This document shows, piece by piece, positions 1 to 10,645 of a DNA stretch of 64,000 nucleotides; within the stretch, counting starts at the first letter, position 1, and each line of letters begins with the position of its first letter. This DNA is from Gracilaria vermiculophylla (lineage: Eukaryota > Rhodophyta > Florideophyceae > Gracilariales > Gracilariaceae): NCBI GenBank assembly GCA_019155205.2, contig JAHNZQ020000049.1, positions 262,247 through 326,246 on the forward strand. Direction: 5' to 3'. The position numbers and the translations under genes were made by a program. A model generated the notes under the pieces. It saw only the letters and a list, made by a program, of their open reading frames with translations, did no database searches and had not been told where the DNA came from.

Positions 1-127
1 TGTAAGCTTGAGGTCTCGTTCTGTAAGGAAGTACAGGGCGAGGGGGCGTGTTGATAGTTCAAATGGTGAACTGTGCGCCCTGTGTCACAAGAGAGTATAG
101 CGCAAATAGCTCATCTGTTTTCCAACA
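1..127 (+). mobile_element. TRIM miniature LTR element, copy A (3' part)
   Basis: The window opens inside a terminal-repeat retrotransposon in miniature. Positions 1-48 are the end of the internal region, finishing in a purine-rich tract (GGGCGAGGGGGCG) that suits a polypurine tract. Positions 49-127 are a 79-bp LTR starting TGTTGATAG and ending CCAACA. This LTR is identical over all 79 bp to the reverse complement of both LTRs of copy B at 3015-3323. The element interrupts a copia-type gag/protease reading frame on the minus strand. Its 5' half lies outside the window, so its target duplication cannot be tested. Confidence 0.85.
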
Positions 128-1419
128 ATGCCTTGTGTGGACAGTGTTGCCTTGATAGGACCTGACATCGATCAATACAGAACCAATAATTCTTCTGGGC
201 TTGCTCGCATGATTTCCATTACCATATTGCCAATAGGGTCGGTGAGCAATTTCCGTTGGCAGCTCATCAAAAGTACCACAGTAGTTCGTCTTGAGCTTAC
301 AACGTAGAATGTGAAATTCATTTTCCCCAATACCGGAGTACGGAGCGCCATCATCGAGAAGAGGTCCGGTTTCAAGAGAAGAATCCATGTCAAATGATCC
401 ACTTGAGCATGCAATGACCTTAACCATATTGAAAGTTACAGCTCCCTTATCAGAAGAATCTTCTTTGGCATCTCTATATGGCGCATTTGGTTTGAGTTTG
501 CCGTTATCGAGATGGTTGGAGTCCCGGTGACCCCACTTGTGACATTTGCGACATTTTGAATTAAACTTCTTCCTAGCCAACTGCTCAGGTGTCAGCTTCG
601 ATCGGGATGACACAGCACTCACAGTAACTGAGGATGTTTTTGATGTTTGCCTAGATTTGCATTGACGCAAGAGCCCCGCAATGTCTTCATAGAACACACC
701 CATTATAAACTCATCATTGGTTTTTGGAGTCGCTACAGAAGATGAAGCAGAGTCAGCACTGCTCATTGGAACTTCTTGCTTGGCTTTTGCACTGCCATTG
801 CATGCGGCAAGGATAGAAACCTTTTGAGAATTGTCAACAGAAGCATTACTCAACAAAAAAACGCTGACAAGGCTTCGCACAGGCGAGTTGAATCTGCATA
901 CGAATTGAACTTCGAAAGTTTCGCAGCAAAACAAGATTCAAAAGTCTCAAACGACTCATTATCATGTCCACGGGTAGATACTAACCCGTTGAAAAGAGTG
1001 TAAATGTCGTTAATCACAGAAAGACCATCACGTTTGTGCACGCCATTGACAATAGCTCGAGATCCATTTTCAGACACCAACACATCATGTGGTACCGAAC
1101 GAGCTAGTTATCTTGCTCTGCCATGCAACTGGGATTTCAACACAATTCCTTGCAACGTCTTCAGAATTCTGCCCAATGTGTTATCAGGTAATGTGTCATG
1201 ATACAGTTTCCACAGAGACACAGCCTCGGCATATTGCTCTTGAGAACCCTTCCCATCCGTCCACGGAGCACTTCTCAGGTCCCATGAAGACTTGGGTCTC
1301 ATTGGAAAATCAGCACCTTGGGCAGCAGAGTCATCTGGGCCCATAAGTATGAATTGGTCGACAAAGATGGAATAGAACGACACAATTCGCCTTGGACAGA
1401 AGTCACTTATGCAGTACAC
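128..1419 (-). pseudogene. Ty1/copia gag-protease fragment, interrupted by TRIM copy A
   Basis: Minus-strand frames at about 1419-1108, 1083-850 and 934-128 read as a decayed copia-type gag followed by the start of a protease. Visible marks are a CCHH zinc knuckle (CRKCHKWGHRDSNH) near 520-560 and, about 60 codons later, a retropepsin-like LLDDGAPYSGIG in place of the usual DSGA motif. Gag packages element RNA and the aspartic protease matures the polyprotein. Frameshifts separate the pieces, and the frame runs into TRIM copy A at its 3' end, so the rest of the element would lie left of the window. Assignment to copia rests on the order knuckle then protease and on resemblance to the plus-strand fragment at 2350-3838. 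Confidence 0.6.
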
Positions 1420-1789
1420 TTTGTGTACGAGGTAGTTGTTTATTTAGATGCCTCTTTCTTGCAATGAGTCTAGAGTTTATATGCACTTCAGCAGCGCAAT
1501 TATTTCATAGATGTAGGAGAGTAAATGAGAAGAAATTCCAGGAGAGGCATGAATACGTAGTGGGAGAGGAGAAGAGGAAATACTAATGCAAATAATGGGA
1601 TAGGAGAGGAAATATTTAGGGTGAAAGGAGAAGCCTGTCTCTTATCTTTCAACCCACCATTCATAGCTACATACTAGAGAATAGATTTGTTCTTGAAACG
1701 GACCTCTACCCCCTCACGTTTCTTTACACCAAGCGTACTATCAATCCAAAGATGGCATGACGGTTTAACAGGATCATACATTACGATAT
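1420..1789. other. Spacer with no recognisable gene
   Basis: About 370 bp between two retroelement fragments of opposite orientation. It is purine-rich around 1520-1640. I see no LTR ends, RNA gene or convincing ORF here. Confidence 0.5.
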
Positions 1790-2340
1790 CGTTGTGACAC
1801 ACCTCCCGAGACGGCATGTTGATCTTGCAAATGCTTTCATCCATAAGATGAAATGCGCAACGCTGGCTACTCTAACTGTATCTCTGCTGATTTGAAACCA
1901 GAGTTCGCCAGAGGCTGAAAAGGACAGATTCTCATTGATTGAGCATGTCTATGCCTTGAACAATTCGGCAAAACCGAGGTATTCAAGAACCTGTGGCATG
2001 ATGGATACTGGTGGGATTCCACCCGGAACGATATAGAAAACCAGAGGTTCCATGCCCTATCTACAACACAATAGAGAGAAAGGAAGGTTGCATTCGCTAA
2101 ACATTTCAGTCGCAGAGCTGCCTTGGGAGCACATCAGGGATAGAATAATTTCTCAATTCCGGGAGTCCCAAGGATCCTTCAGTCTGATAATGGGTCATTA
2201 TTTGTGACCAAATTTCTTACGAAACCCAGGAATCTCAACGAAGTCAACCATCGCTCTATATTACCGTACCATCCACGATAAAACAAAGCAGTAGAACGAA
2301 AAAGTTAAACTATTTAGACCATGCTACATAACGAAGTCGA
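1790..2340 (+). pseudogene. Ty3-type integrase fragment
   Basis: Broken plus-strand frames carry an integrase signature in the right order. A zinc-domain-like segment around 1990-2040 reads LWHDGYWW, followed by a core segment around 2160-2290 with QSDNGS (second catalytic Asp), HRSILPYHP and VER (catalytic Glu position). Integrase inserts the cDNA of an LTR element into host DNA. Several stops and frame changes make it dead. The fragment abuts, but does not belong to, the copia gag that starts near 2350. No LTR can be assigned to it. The family call comes from motif spacing alone. Confidence 0.5.
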
Positions 2341-2349
2341 CCGCACGAG

Positions 2350-3838
2350 GTGATTAATATGAGGTATTTTGATACTAAACAGAACTTAGGCCACCACAAT
2401 GACAAAATGGCGGCGATCACTGAGCAACTTACGGCCATGAATACGGAACTGCCCAAGGAACTCTCAGTTGCGATGTTAGTGTCTTACATTACTGCGAATG
2501 AGCTCAATGCTGTCTGTTCAGCAATCTAAACATTGTCATCGTGGGAGATTGTTGCTGCCAGTCTTTTCGACGAGATCCTAACTCTTGGAACTCATATACC
2601 TAAACGAGCTACTGCAGTTAGCCCGAAATGCGCTATTTCCGGTAAGGACAATTACAAAACTAATCGATGTTACCAAAACCCTATGAATCCCAAGAACCGG
2701 TTTGATCTTTCTCACGACCACTCTAAGGACTCGGGTGACAAATGGAACTCTGAAAAGGGTCAAGAGAGTAAAGCAGACGTGAAGAAGACTAAAACGGCTA
2801 ATCGCGCCGCTATTTCCAGAGTTAGTGTCAAAACCGCAAGAAATTTTTATGACTGTTTCATGGTGCTGGACTCCGGGTAAACAACTCATTTAACGGCGTT
2901 TGCGGAACTTCTATTACGGAGCTCTCCATCTAACGCGCCTGTTGCACTTGGAGATAACTTGGAAATTATTGCTACAGAAAAAGTTATTTTGCCTGTGAAC
3001 TGCGAACATATTGGTGTTGGAAAACAGATGAGCTATTTGCGCTATACTCTCTTGTGACACAGGGCGCACAGTTCACCATTTGAACTATCAACACGCCCCC
3101 TCGCCCTGTACTTCCTTACAGAACGAGACCTCGAGCTTACAGTAGCCAATCTTCACTACTGCTGTACACCTGTACAGTTTCTCAGGCTCAGGTCACTTCT
3201 GGGAGTCGAACCCAGGGTCGTAGCGTTTAGCTGGGCCCATAACCTGTTGGAAAACAGATGAGCTATTTGCGCTATACTCTCTTGTGACACAGGGCGCACA
3301 GTTCACCATTTGAACTATCAACAATTGGGACGAACACAAAAGTTACACTTAGCAACATGCTTGTATCTCCAAACATTTCAATTAAGCTTTTATCTATTGC
3401 AGCTCTCACTGCGAAACAACTTGCAGTTTTGTTCCTTCCAGATGTCGCCCACATCATTGATTTGAATGATCCTCTCTGAACCATCGGCATTGCTTCCAGA
3501 AACTCGGACGGTCTATATTATACTGCGATGGGTGGCTTTTCTTCCACCACTACGTTTAGATTCGAAAATTTTCCACTTTCATCCCATGATACCGCCATGA
3601 TGGCCCGAGTATCCGCAATCCTTTCGTATGAATATGGAACTACTGAGCAAACGGACTGGAAAGACTTCGCGGATACTCTTTCTATCGCCATTATGGAAGA
3701 CTTTAACGCCAATATTGAAACGACTGACTGTCCTTTAAAGGATGCTTTCCTCTGGCACAATAGCATGGGTAACCCAAGCGGGCTCATTCCCATTTTTTTG
3801 GATCCACAAGTACCTCATACAAAGGAAATTTTGTATTG
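2350..3838 (+). pseudogene. Ty1/copia gag-protease-preintegrase fragment, split by TRIM copy B
   Basis: A plus-strand copia fragment. Frames near 2360-2530 look like the C-terminal half of copia gag. The segment 2533-2880 contains a damaged zinc knuckle (KCAISGKDNYKTNRC, lacking one Cys and the His) and ends at MVLDSG, the protease active-site region (DSG). After the stop at 2878 the frame resembles copia protease up to 3014, where TRIM copy B is inserted. It resumes at 3329 with the typical linker (VSPNISIKLLSI) and reaches a GAG-pre-integrase motif (LWHNSMGNPS) near 3755. Stops, knuckle loss and the insertion make it non-functional. Reverse transcriptase and integrase core are not seen downstream. 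Confidence 0.65.
3015..3323 (-). mobile_element. TRIM miniature LTR element, copy B (complete)
   Basis: A complete 309-bp terminal-repeat retrotransposon in miniature. Its two 79-bp LTRs (3015-3093 and 3245-3323) are identical, and the 151-bp interior has no coding capacity. A perfect 5-bp target duplication ATTGG lies at 3010-3014 and 3324-3328. On the minus strand the 5' LTR is followed with no gap by GGTTATGGGCCCAGC, complementary to the anticodon stem-loop region of initiator tRNA-Met, the internal priming mode known from Drosophila copia. A purine-rich tract precedes the 3' LTR. It must depend on enzymes from another element. Identical LTRs and intact duplications indicate a recent insertion, here into a dead copia fragment. 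Confidence 0.92.
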
Positions 3839-3839
3839 A

Positions 3840-6800
3840 CAGACTTTTACGGGTTACAACCCGAGGAGGGCACCCGTCTATTATCTTATATCTAGTAATG
3901 AGGTTCTAGAAAGGACTCATGAACATTTTCGAAATGTAGAAAATCAAGAAAAAAAACTCTGTCAAAAGATTGAGCGGTGAAGAAGAAAAGGAGCATAGTC
4001 TGTGGCATTCCAAAAATAATTGAAGGAAAAGATATCATTAATGAAAACACAAGAGCACATAAAGCCTATGAAAAAAGAATAACTGAGAAAAACAACAGAG
4101 TATTGTGTGAATAAGCAAAATATATTCCTTACTTTCAAGATTTACAAGGATTGTTTCGGGGCTAAACAATTCAAACTGCTAAACTTTATATGAACCGTGC
4201 CCCAACAAAACGTTTAGAAGACTCTACCACCGACCAAAAATGGTTTGAATTGCGTCTAAAAACTTTCACATCTTAAAATATTTGGATAAAAGGCTGCTCT
4301 CATTGTACGGAAAAATGAATGAAAGACTTTGGATGCAAGAATCAAGTATATGCTCATTCTCGGGATATATAGAAAAAGAATAACGCTTTACTGACCTTTA
4401 ACATAGCATGTTGGTCGTGAATTGAACTGCAAACGTTTTGGAAGCACAAACAGTTATGTCTACTGAAGAAAAAAGGTCTACAGAGATAAATAAACCCAAA
4501 GAAAAAGACATCTGGACACAAATCAACGAAGAAAACGATTCAAAAACTTCTGAAGCATAAAGCTCAGCTTCAAATAGTAAACATGCAACAAAAATGATTC
4601 AAAAAAGATGTGATGGAGCTCTGAATCAGCCTGCTTTGCTGAAAAAATACGAAACCGAGAACACTATTTGGTATGAGTTTATGACGATGGCGGACAAATT
4701 TGAGCCAGAAACAATGGGAAAAGTTATGTTCGTTGCTCAAAAAAATTACAAACAACGAAATGGGTCTTCAAGATAATATCAGGGACAAAAACCACGAAGA
4801 CAGATTTGGAGCAAGTCTTGTGAGCAAAGGTTATCTAAAAAAACTATAAGAATGATTTTTTCGAGATACACGCCTCAGTTTTGCCGACGGCTTCTTCACG
4901 AACAATGCGGGCAGTAACACCATAACAAAAAATGTTCAGAAGCCAAATGGATGTGAACATTATATTGTTTAAAACGCATTTGGAAGTAAAAGGTCTTATG
5001 GAACAACAGGGAGTGTTTCACGATTCTAACAACTCCGTTTTTGTTCTCAAACTACAGAAATCTGTTTACTGTTAAAAGCAGTTGCCAGAAGAATATTACA
5101 AAATCATCAGTGAATTTTTGTTGACCTCAATTTTAAGGAGTCAGTTGCAGAAACTGGAGTCTTCACTGGTAATATTGGTTTCCAAAATATCTCTATTACA
5201 TTGTATTTGTATAAAATCGTGATTACCAGTACAGATAATCCAACAGTGGGAACTTTAACATAAAAACTGAAGTGTAAATATGATAGAAAAGATCTGATAG
5301 ATATCCGTCGTACATCCGGAATAGAAATTGACTTTGATTGCACGACTGTTCTGATGAAACTAAGTAAGAAATATTTGCAAAATCTGTTCTGAGATAACAT
5401 GAAAAAAGACTTTGGGAAGCGCATGAAAACGGTAGTTGAAACCAATTTACTTTTGGAAAATCCTGAAGAGAAATAAATTGTGACAAACTTTCACTCCGAG
5501 AAATCGTTGGATCACGTATGTATTAGATGCATGTAACAAGATCTGATATCGTATATGTGTAAAAGAGGAGCAATATCGACAATTGAACTTCACGTTTACA
5601 CACTGCAACGATGAAAGCTACTGCTTCTCATCATCTTGATACAAAAAGCCGTTCCTGTTATAGGAAGGGTTTTGGTATTTGAATTCTATTGAGCGATATG
5701 AGTTTGAAACGAACAGGTGCTAGGTAATACTGTAAGGAGTCGTCACGTAATACTATATTACAATATGACGCAGATTTTTTAAGTCACTTTTGTGGAATAC
5801 TTTTTTTGGATCACTGAAAGGCATGCAAAAATGTGATGCATTGTGCACAGAAAACAAAGACAAATTATGTTCTGTACAAAACAATCTTAAAAACCTACTC
5901 TTACATTTTTGATCACCAGAGCTGAAAAAAACAGTCTAGAAAATCGTTTTAAAGATTTTTATATTTTTCTAGATATTGTTTTCTCTCATGGAGCAGTCGA
6001 AAATTAAATTTTATAGCTCTACTAACTACGGAATCAGAACTAAATACTTTCAAAAAAGGATTGAAAGGAGGACATTAGTTGTCCATAAACTCTCAAGGAC
6101 TCATCCTCAGAAAGTATGAAACGTTTCCCAATATCTGTGTACAGTCAATTGAAAATAGTGTAGTCTAAAATAGAATCAGGGCACCAAACTTTAATGCAAG
6201 ATGCAATAAGATATTTTTATGTTAAAGGATATTTGGCGAAAAAATGAACAAGATACTGATTCCTATTCTAAAAAATATACGACAGCAGATATTGTAACCC
6301 AATCCTAATAGAAAACGAAGCCTTTGAAAGTTATTGAAAACTTACATATCAGCAGTTATCAATGTTGCAGAAATTTCTAGAAGCTTCTTGGAAATAATTA
6401 AACATTGCTACTGTCTGGGGAGTTTGATAGTAATCTGTTGAAGAACATGATTTGCCTGTTTAATTTTATATGATAGAAATCAATGATATAGTGGACAAGA
6501 AGTAGACTATTATGTAGGAACCCTTTATGCATCGATTTTGACGGAAAAGAGAAGTCAATTTGAGTGTTTAAGATACAACAAGATTGCGTTTCATGAAGTT
6601 TATAAATTGTTTTGTACTGCATGGCCTTCATTTATCAATTTGAAAATAGGTGTTTTAGAACGCTCTAAAAGCGTCTTGAAAAAAATTGGAAATGATAAGG
6701 TATTGCCAGGAAAGTTCTACAATGTTCTACAGAAAAAAAAAAGATTGGCATTTGTGATGGTATTTAATAGAAAACATACAGAAAACTATAATGAAGTAGA

Positions 6801-8118
6801 AATCTTGTACACAACTATTTAGATAAGAAGGCTTTTTGCATCGACTTTGACAAAATACAGATGAAAAGCCAACTGTTTAAGATAAAAAAAGAATGTTTTA
6901 TTAAAGACTATCAAAGCTGTACACTGCACAACCTACTCTGGCTTTTCCACTAAAGAATGATCTTTAGGACGTTTTATTGTAATATGGTGCATTCATTAGG
7001 AGTAATTTTAAAGACGTCAGACTAAACACTGAACTTTGCATCTTTGCTCTTTACCGTAATCGAGCAGCTATAAGCGATGCTAAGAAACCCTAGAACTCCG
7101 TCTTGCTTCAAACATACGCTAATGGCGCTCTTTTTAATTCAATGACGCAACTTGTCGATGCTTGTTGCTCGAGGTCGGAAAGAAAAGAATCGTGTTTGGC
7201 GAGCACTGTTCTGGAAGAGAATTCTGACAAGCTTGCACGGATAAAGAATTTTCATCACCCGGTTTTCCAGCTGTTATATGGGGATCTTAGTTGAAGACAA
7301 GATTTGCAAATTTTATCACGTATTCGACATCTGTCGTTTCTGCTGTTTTCATCACAGGACTACCAAGCGTTCAGTCGTTGCATGTTTTGATTTATCTACT
7401 CAGGCAAAAAAAATTCAAAGGGTTTTCAACTGCTAATGCTTCCAGGGCAGAGTAAGTTGTGGTGGGCATTCTTCGTGTAGCAGAAATGCAGTCCTCTGGA
7501 TAGGTACCCAGAGTAAGCTTTGAAGAGTTATTTTAGCCTGCATGCATTAAGCTTTTTTTCATAGTTCCCGTGAGGACTTGTGGTATACTTCGTGGCATAC
7601 GTTAGCTGGCTACCAGAATTATGTGCAAGATTTTGGTTTCGTTAACTCTCCAATGGAAAACATCAGTCTTATGGTAATTTGACTTGATAGAAATACTGCT
7701 TTTATTAGTTTTGGAGTCTTTGGAAGCCCAAAGCATTAGAGTCGAAGGGTTTATCATTTGTCTGGATAGAATTGCGATTAAAAATGGTGTTGCACGGCCA
7801 ATGAAGAGCGAAAGGACTTGTTTTGTGTGCATGTCTAGTGAAAAGTTTGCTCTCTGTCCTGTCTCACTGAGGTCAAGGCGGTATTCGAACAACAGTAAAA
7901 TGACCGCAACTTTCTAAAAAGCGTGATCTACGCAATCTCTTTCCAGGTTCTTCTCGGTGTTTTAAATATTAAGTTTCTTTGTCTTTTCCGTGAATTAGAA
8001 GTCTAATACATGTAGCGATCATCTATAGAACATTTCATATCATTCGTGAACATTCTGAATCATTTTGGAATTCTAGATGCATATTCTAACTGAGTGCGAA
8101 TAAGTCTACCAACGTAAG
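3840..8118. other. AT-rich decayed spacer
   Basis: Over 4 kb of AT-rich DNA without a convincing intact gene. Short plus-strand stretches (for example 4594-4776 and 6538-6822, and interrupted frames around 3990-4260 and 5000-5480) have protein-like composition but are broken repeatedly and match no family I recognise. They look like remnants of very old coding DNA, possibly transposons. No terminal repeats or target duplications could be defined, and nothing with tRNA or rRNA features was seen. Confidence 0.4.
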
Positions 8119-9747
8119 TCATAGAGCTAGCTTATATTGATCAACGAGTCTGTCCCCCATTAACTCAGCCAACATGTATACAGAAGCCATAGGTCCTGCA
8201 GAGACTGGCATCGAGCGAATAGCAGATGCATCTATCACCCTCAAATTATGCACACCCTTTACTTTAAAGTCGCCTTCCAAAACGTCCCCAATCGGACATC
8301 CACCCACAAAATGTGCCCCCCACTGCGCTACACTTCTTACATATCCCTCTGTAATCTCCCCGTTGGGCGGGTACATAAAAGACATTTGAAACTGCGGCGG
8401 AAACTTGCGATGTAGATCAGCCATGTCTTTCAAGCAGTTTGTCAGTCGTTGCACATCTTGCTGCGAAGAAAGTAGATTGTACTTGACTAGCGGAGGACTG
8501 AATGGATTCGAGTCACGAATGCGTAGATAACCAGTCGTTTCGGTGTTGTGGTAGCAGGCGGAACGAACTTCAGGAGGACCTGGAACGAAGGGAACCAGAG
8601 TGGAGCCAAAATATGCATCTGTACCGGCACGACCATTCGCCGCCGAAACTGGCGTTCCAAGGATACCCCCGGAGCCCGCTTCCCATTGCTGACGAGCTTC
8701 AGGAGAGTTAATTAGAGTCTGGTTGTTTGCTGGTTCATCCGGAACACCTGTATACGTGGAAGGTATGGTGCCGGAGGCTCTGCAGATTGTTGCCTCCCCT
8801 ACAGGCAGATTGAGAATTTGGGGAACACTAGCTGCTTCAAGCACAGACTTTAGTCCAATGCCGGAGAGTTGCAACAATTTTGGAGAATTGTACGGACCAG
8901 CTGTGACAAGGATTTCCTTTGATACGTTAATGCGCTGTGCCTGTTGGAAACTGTTTGGGGAGGGGACCGTGTCCACGGCCACAGCTTTTAGAGAGGGAGG
9001 TTCTGTCGGAACGGTAGAGTTCGTAGTGCGTTGAAAAACGATTTTCGACACGGTGAGGCCTTGCATTAAGTTGATGTTTCGAGAGCAGCTTGTCTGAAGA
9101 ACAGGGGTGAGATAGGCAGAGCAAGCGTCATTACGTCGAAAGGAGCTAGTAATGGAAAGGCGTGTCTGCCAGATTGAGCGAAATGGTTGCTCAAACGGAT
9201 CCTGACTCAATTCAAAGCCAGAGTCGATTCCTGCTTGCACATACTCATCTGCGTATTGAAGAGGATTCTGAGGCGGACCAAACCCCACCTTGTCGTAGAT
9301 CGAACGAAAGTATGTGTCTGCGAGAGTAGTGGTGAGGTTATGGACACCCCATTGCTCAACTGTACCAGGAAAGGGAACAGTCCATTGCATGCCATTGATA
9401 GCAGTAGAGCCTCCCAACGTAGAGCCGGTCACAGCATCCACGCCACGTGAGTTGATGCCAACGTCGGGAAGAGAGGGAATGAGTTCGGCGACGGAACGGT
9501 CTGAAAGCACAGAGAAGAGGTTTCTCGGGGCTTGTACCCGGAAGTTGGAGGCGGGGGTTCTTGGAAGGCCGCGTTCTATGACGGTGATGCGTTGATTTGG
9601 AAACGCTGTGCACAGCTTCGAAGCAAGAACACAGCCAGCTGTACCGCCACCAACTATGAGGAAGTCCGTTGTTTGCTGGGCTTTCACTAAAGCGAGGATC
9701 ACAGTGAAGACTGTTAATAATAGGAATAGGGGAAAAATAGAGCACAT
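8119..9747 (-). CDS. Secreted GMC-family flavoprotein oxidoreductase (paralogue 1)
   Basis: A 542-residue intronless ORF starting at ATG 9747. Residues 1-23 form a signal peptide (hydrophobic 5-21, likely cut after VKA). A Rossmann FAD motif GGGTAG lies at 33-38 with the ribose-binding Glu58. The GMC signature TLGGSTAINGM is at about 110-120, and the second signature (AGPYNSPKLLQLSGIG) is mid-protein. The C-terminal His of the active site is present (AHFVGG, His479). The partner His/Asn, normally in a GNTNA-like loop, is absent: the loop reads VSAGPMAS, with Met at about 520. GMC enzymes oxidise alcohols, sugars or related substrates at FAD; the substrate here is unknown. A close paralogue lies 900 bp upstream on the same strand, so this is a tandem duplication acting in the secretory path or outside the cell. 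Catalysis may be altered. Confidence 0.9.
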   Translation of the reverse strand: MCSIFPLFLLLTVFTVILALVKAQQTTDFLIVGGGTAGCVLASKLCTAFPNQRITVIERGLPRTPASNFRVQAPRNLFSVLSDRSVAELIPSLPDVGINSRGVDAVTGSTLGGSTAINGMQWTVPFPGTVEQWGVHNLTTTLADTYFRSIYDKVGFGPPQNPLQYADEYVQAGIDSGFELSQDPFEQPFRSIWQTRLSITSSFRRNDACSAYLTPVLQTSCSRNINLMQGLTVSKIVFQRTTNSTVPTEPPSLKAVAVDTVPSPNSFQQAQRINVSKEILVTAGPYNSPKLLQLSGIGLKSVLEAASVPQILNLPVGEATICRASGTIPSTYTGVPDEPANNQTLINSPEARQQWEAGSGGILGTPVSAANGRAGTDAYFGSTLVPFVPGPPEVRSACYHNTETTGYLRIRDSNPFSPPLVKYNLLSSQQDVQRLTNCLKDMADLHRKFPPQFQMSFMYPPNGEITEGYVRSVAQWGAHFVGGCPIGDVLEGDFKVKGVHNLRVIDASAIRSMPVSAGPMASVYMLAELMGDRLVDQYKLAL

Positions 9748-10645
9748 TGTATATTAGATGTTGGCTGAAGCGTTGAAGACAGAGAAAGAGCGATGTCCTT
9801 GAATGGGCTACTTTCGGGCTGAGTAGTGTTCGAGCTCGAAAGTGATTTAGAAGGTTATTTAAGATCCTTTGACGATTCTGTAAGGCGCATATGATGATAA
9901 AGCAGGGCTGGATTTGCATGGCTGTAGTCGCTGTTGGTGTTTCCAACGAATGTTTCCTGGGTTGCCACGCGAGCACGAGCGCTGCGCATCTCCGACACAC
10001 AGGCCTACCTGCTTCTTTCATGGTTATTCACTGGCGTCTATGACGCGCCTACACGCCCAATCACCGTAACCGTCATGGGAGATTTTCCGAAACTTTCATT
10101 TTGACCGACCTCCTTTCTGCATTGCATACTCTTTATGAAACGAGGCCGTGGAGAAACCTAGATCGCTGTTCAAAGAAATTATCGAAAAAATAGAGGTAGA
10201 ATAATTTCTCTTCGTTTTTCTCCGATTCGTATCCCCCAAGTCTCACCCACGAGCCAAGGTGCAGGGCGCCAATACAATGGAGGTGCTTCCATGTCATGCA
10301 TTTAGCTCGTTCAAACTATCCATAACTTATGTTACATTCACCCTTCCAATTCCAAACCTTGAAAAGTTTAAGCTCACTCTTAATAGTAAAAGACCAATGT
10401 GCACTCGGTGAATGAGGGAGTAGTCACGAGGTTGGTATTTACTTAAAATTACGTCAATCTGCAATGCGTACCATTTGACATATCTTTAAGACACAGCACC
10501 TCTTAATGCGACACGAGACCCAAAAATCGCGCTCTTTGTACGTCTCCAACTAAAATGAAAGCTCCGAGTTCAGAACGCAGTGTTGAGAATGATTCTCTCG
10601 GGAGTGGCCGAAACAGCTGAACTCAAACATCTGACCTCCTTGCAC
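9748..10645 (-). promoter_or_regulatory. Intergenic region with putative promoter of GMC paralogue 1
   Basis: The 898-bp gap between the two GMC genes should hold the 3' end of paralogue 2 and the promoter of paralogue 1. A TATA-like TTAAATAA on the minus strand near 9855-9862, about 110 bp before the ATG, is the best candidate. No other gene is visible in the gap. Confidence 0.3.

Noticed and set aside
3190..3244. A tRNA gene
   Set aside because: It has a T-arm and acceptor-like ends but no D-arm or anticodon arm, and it sits in the TRIM interior at the primer-binding site; treated as part of the element.
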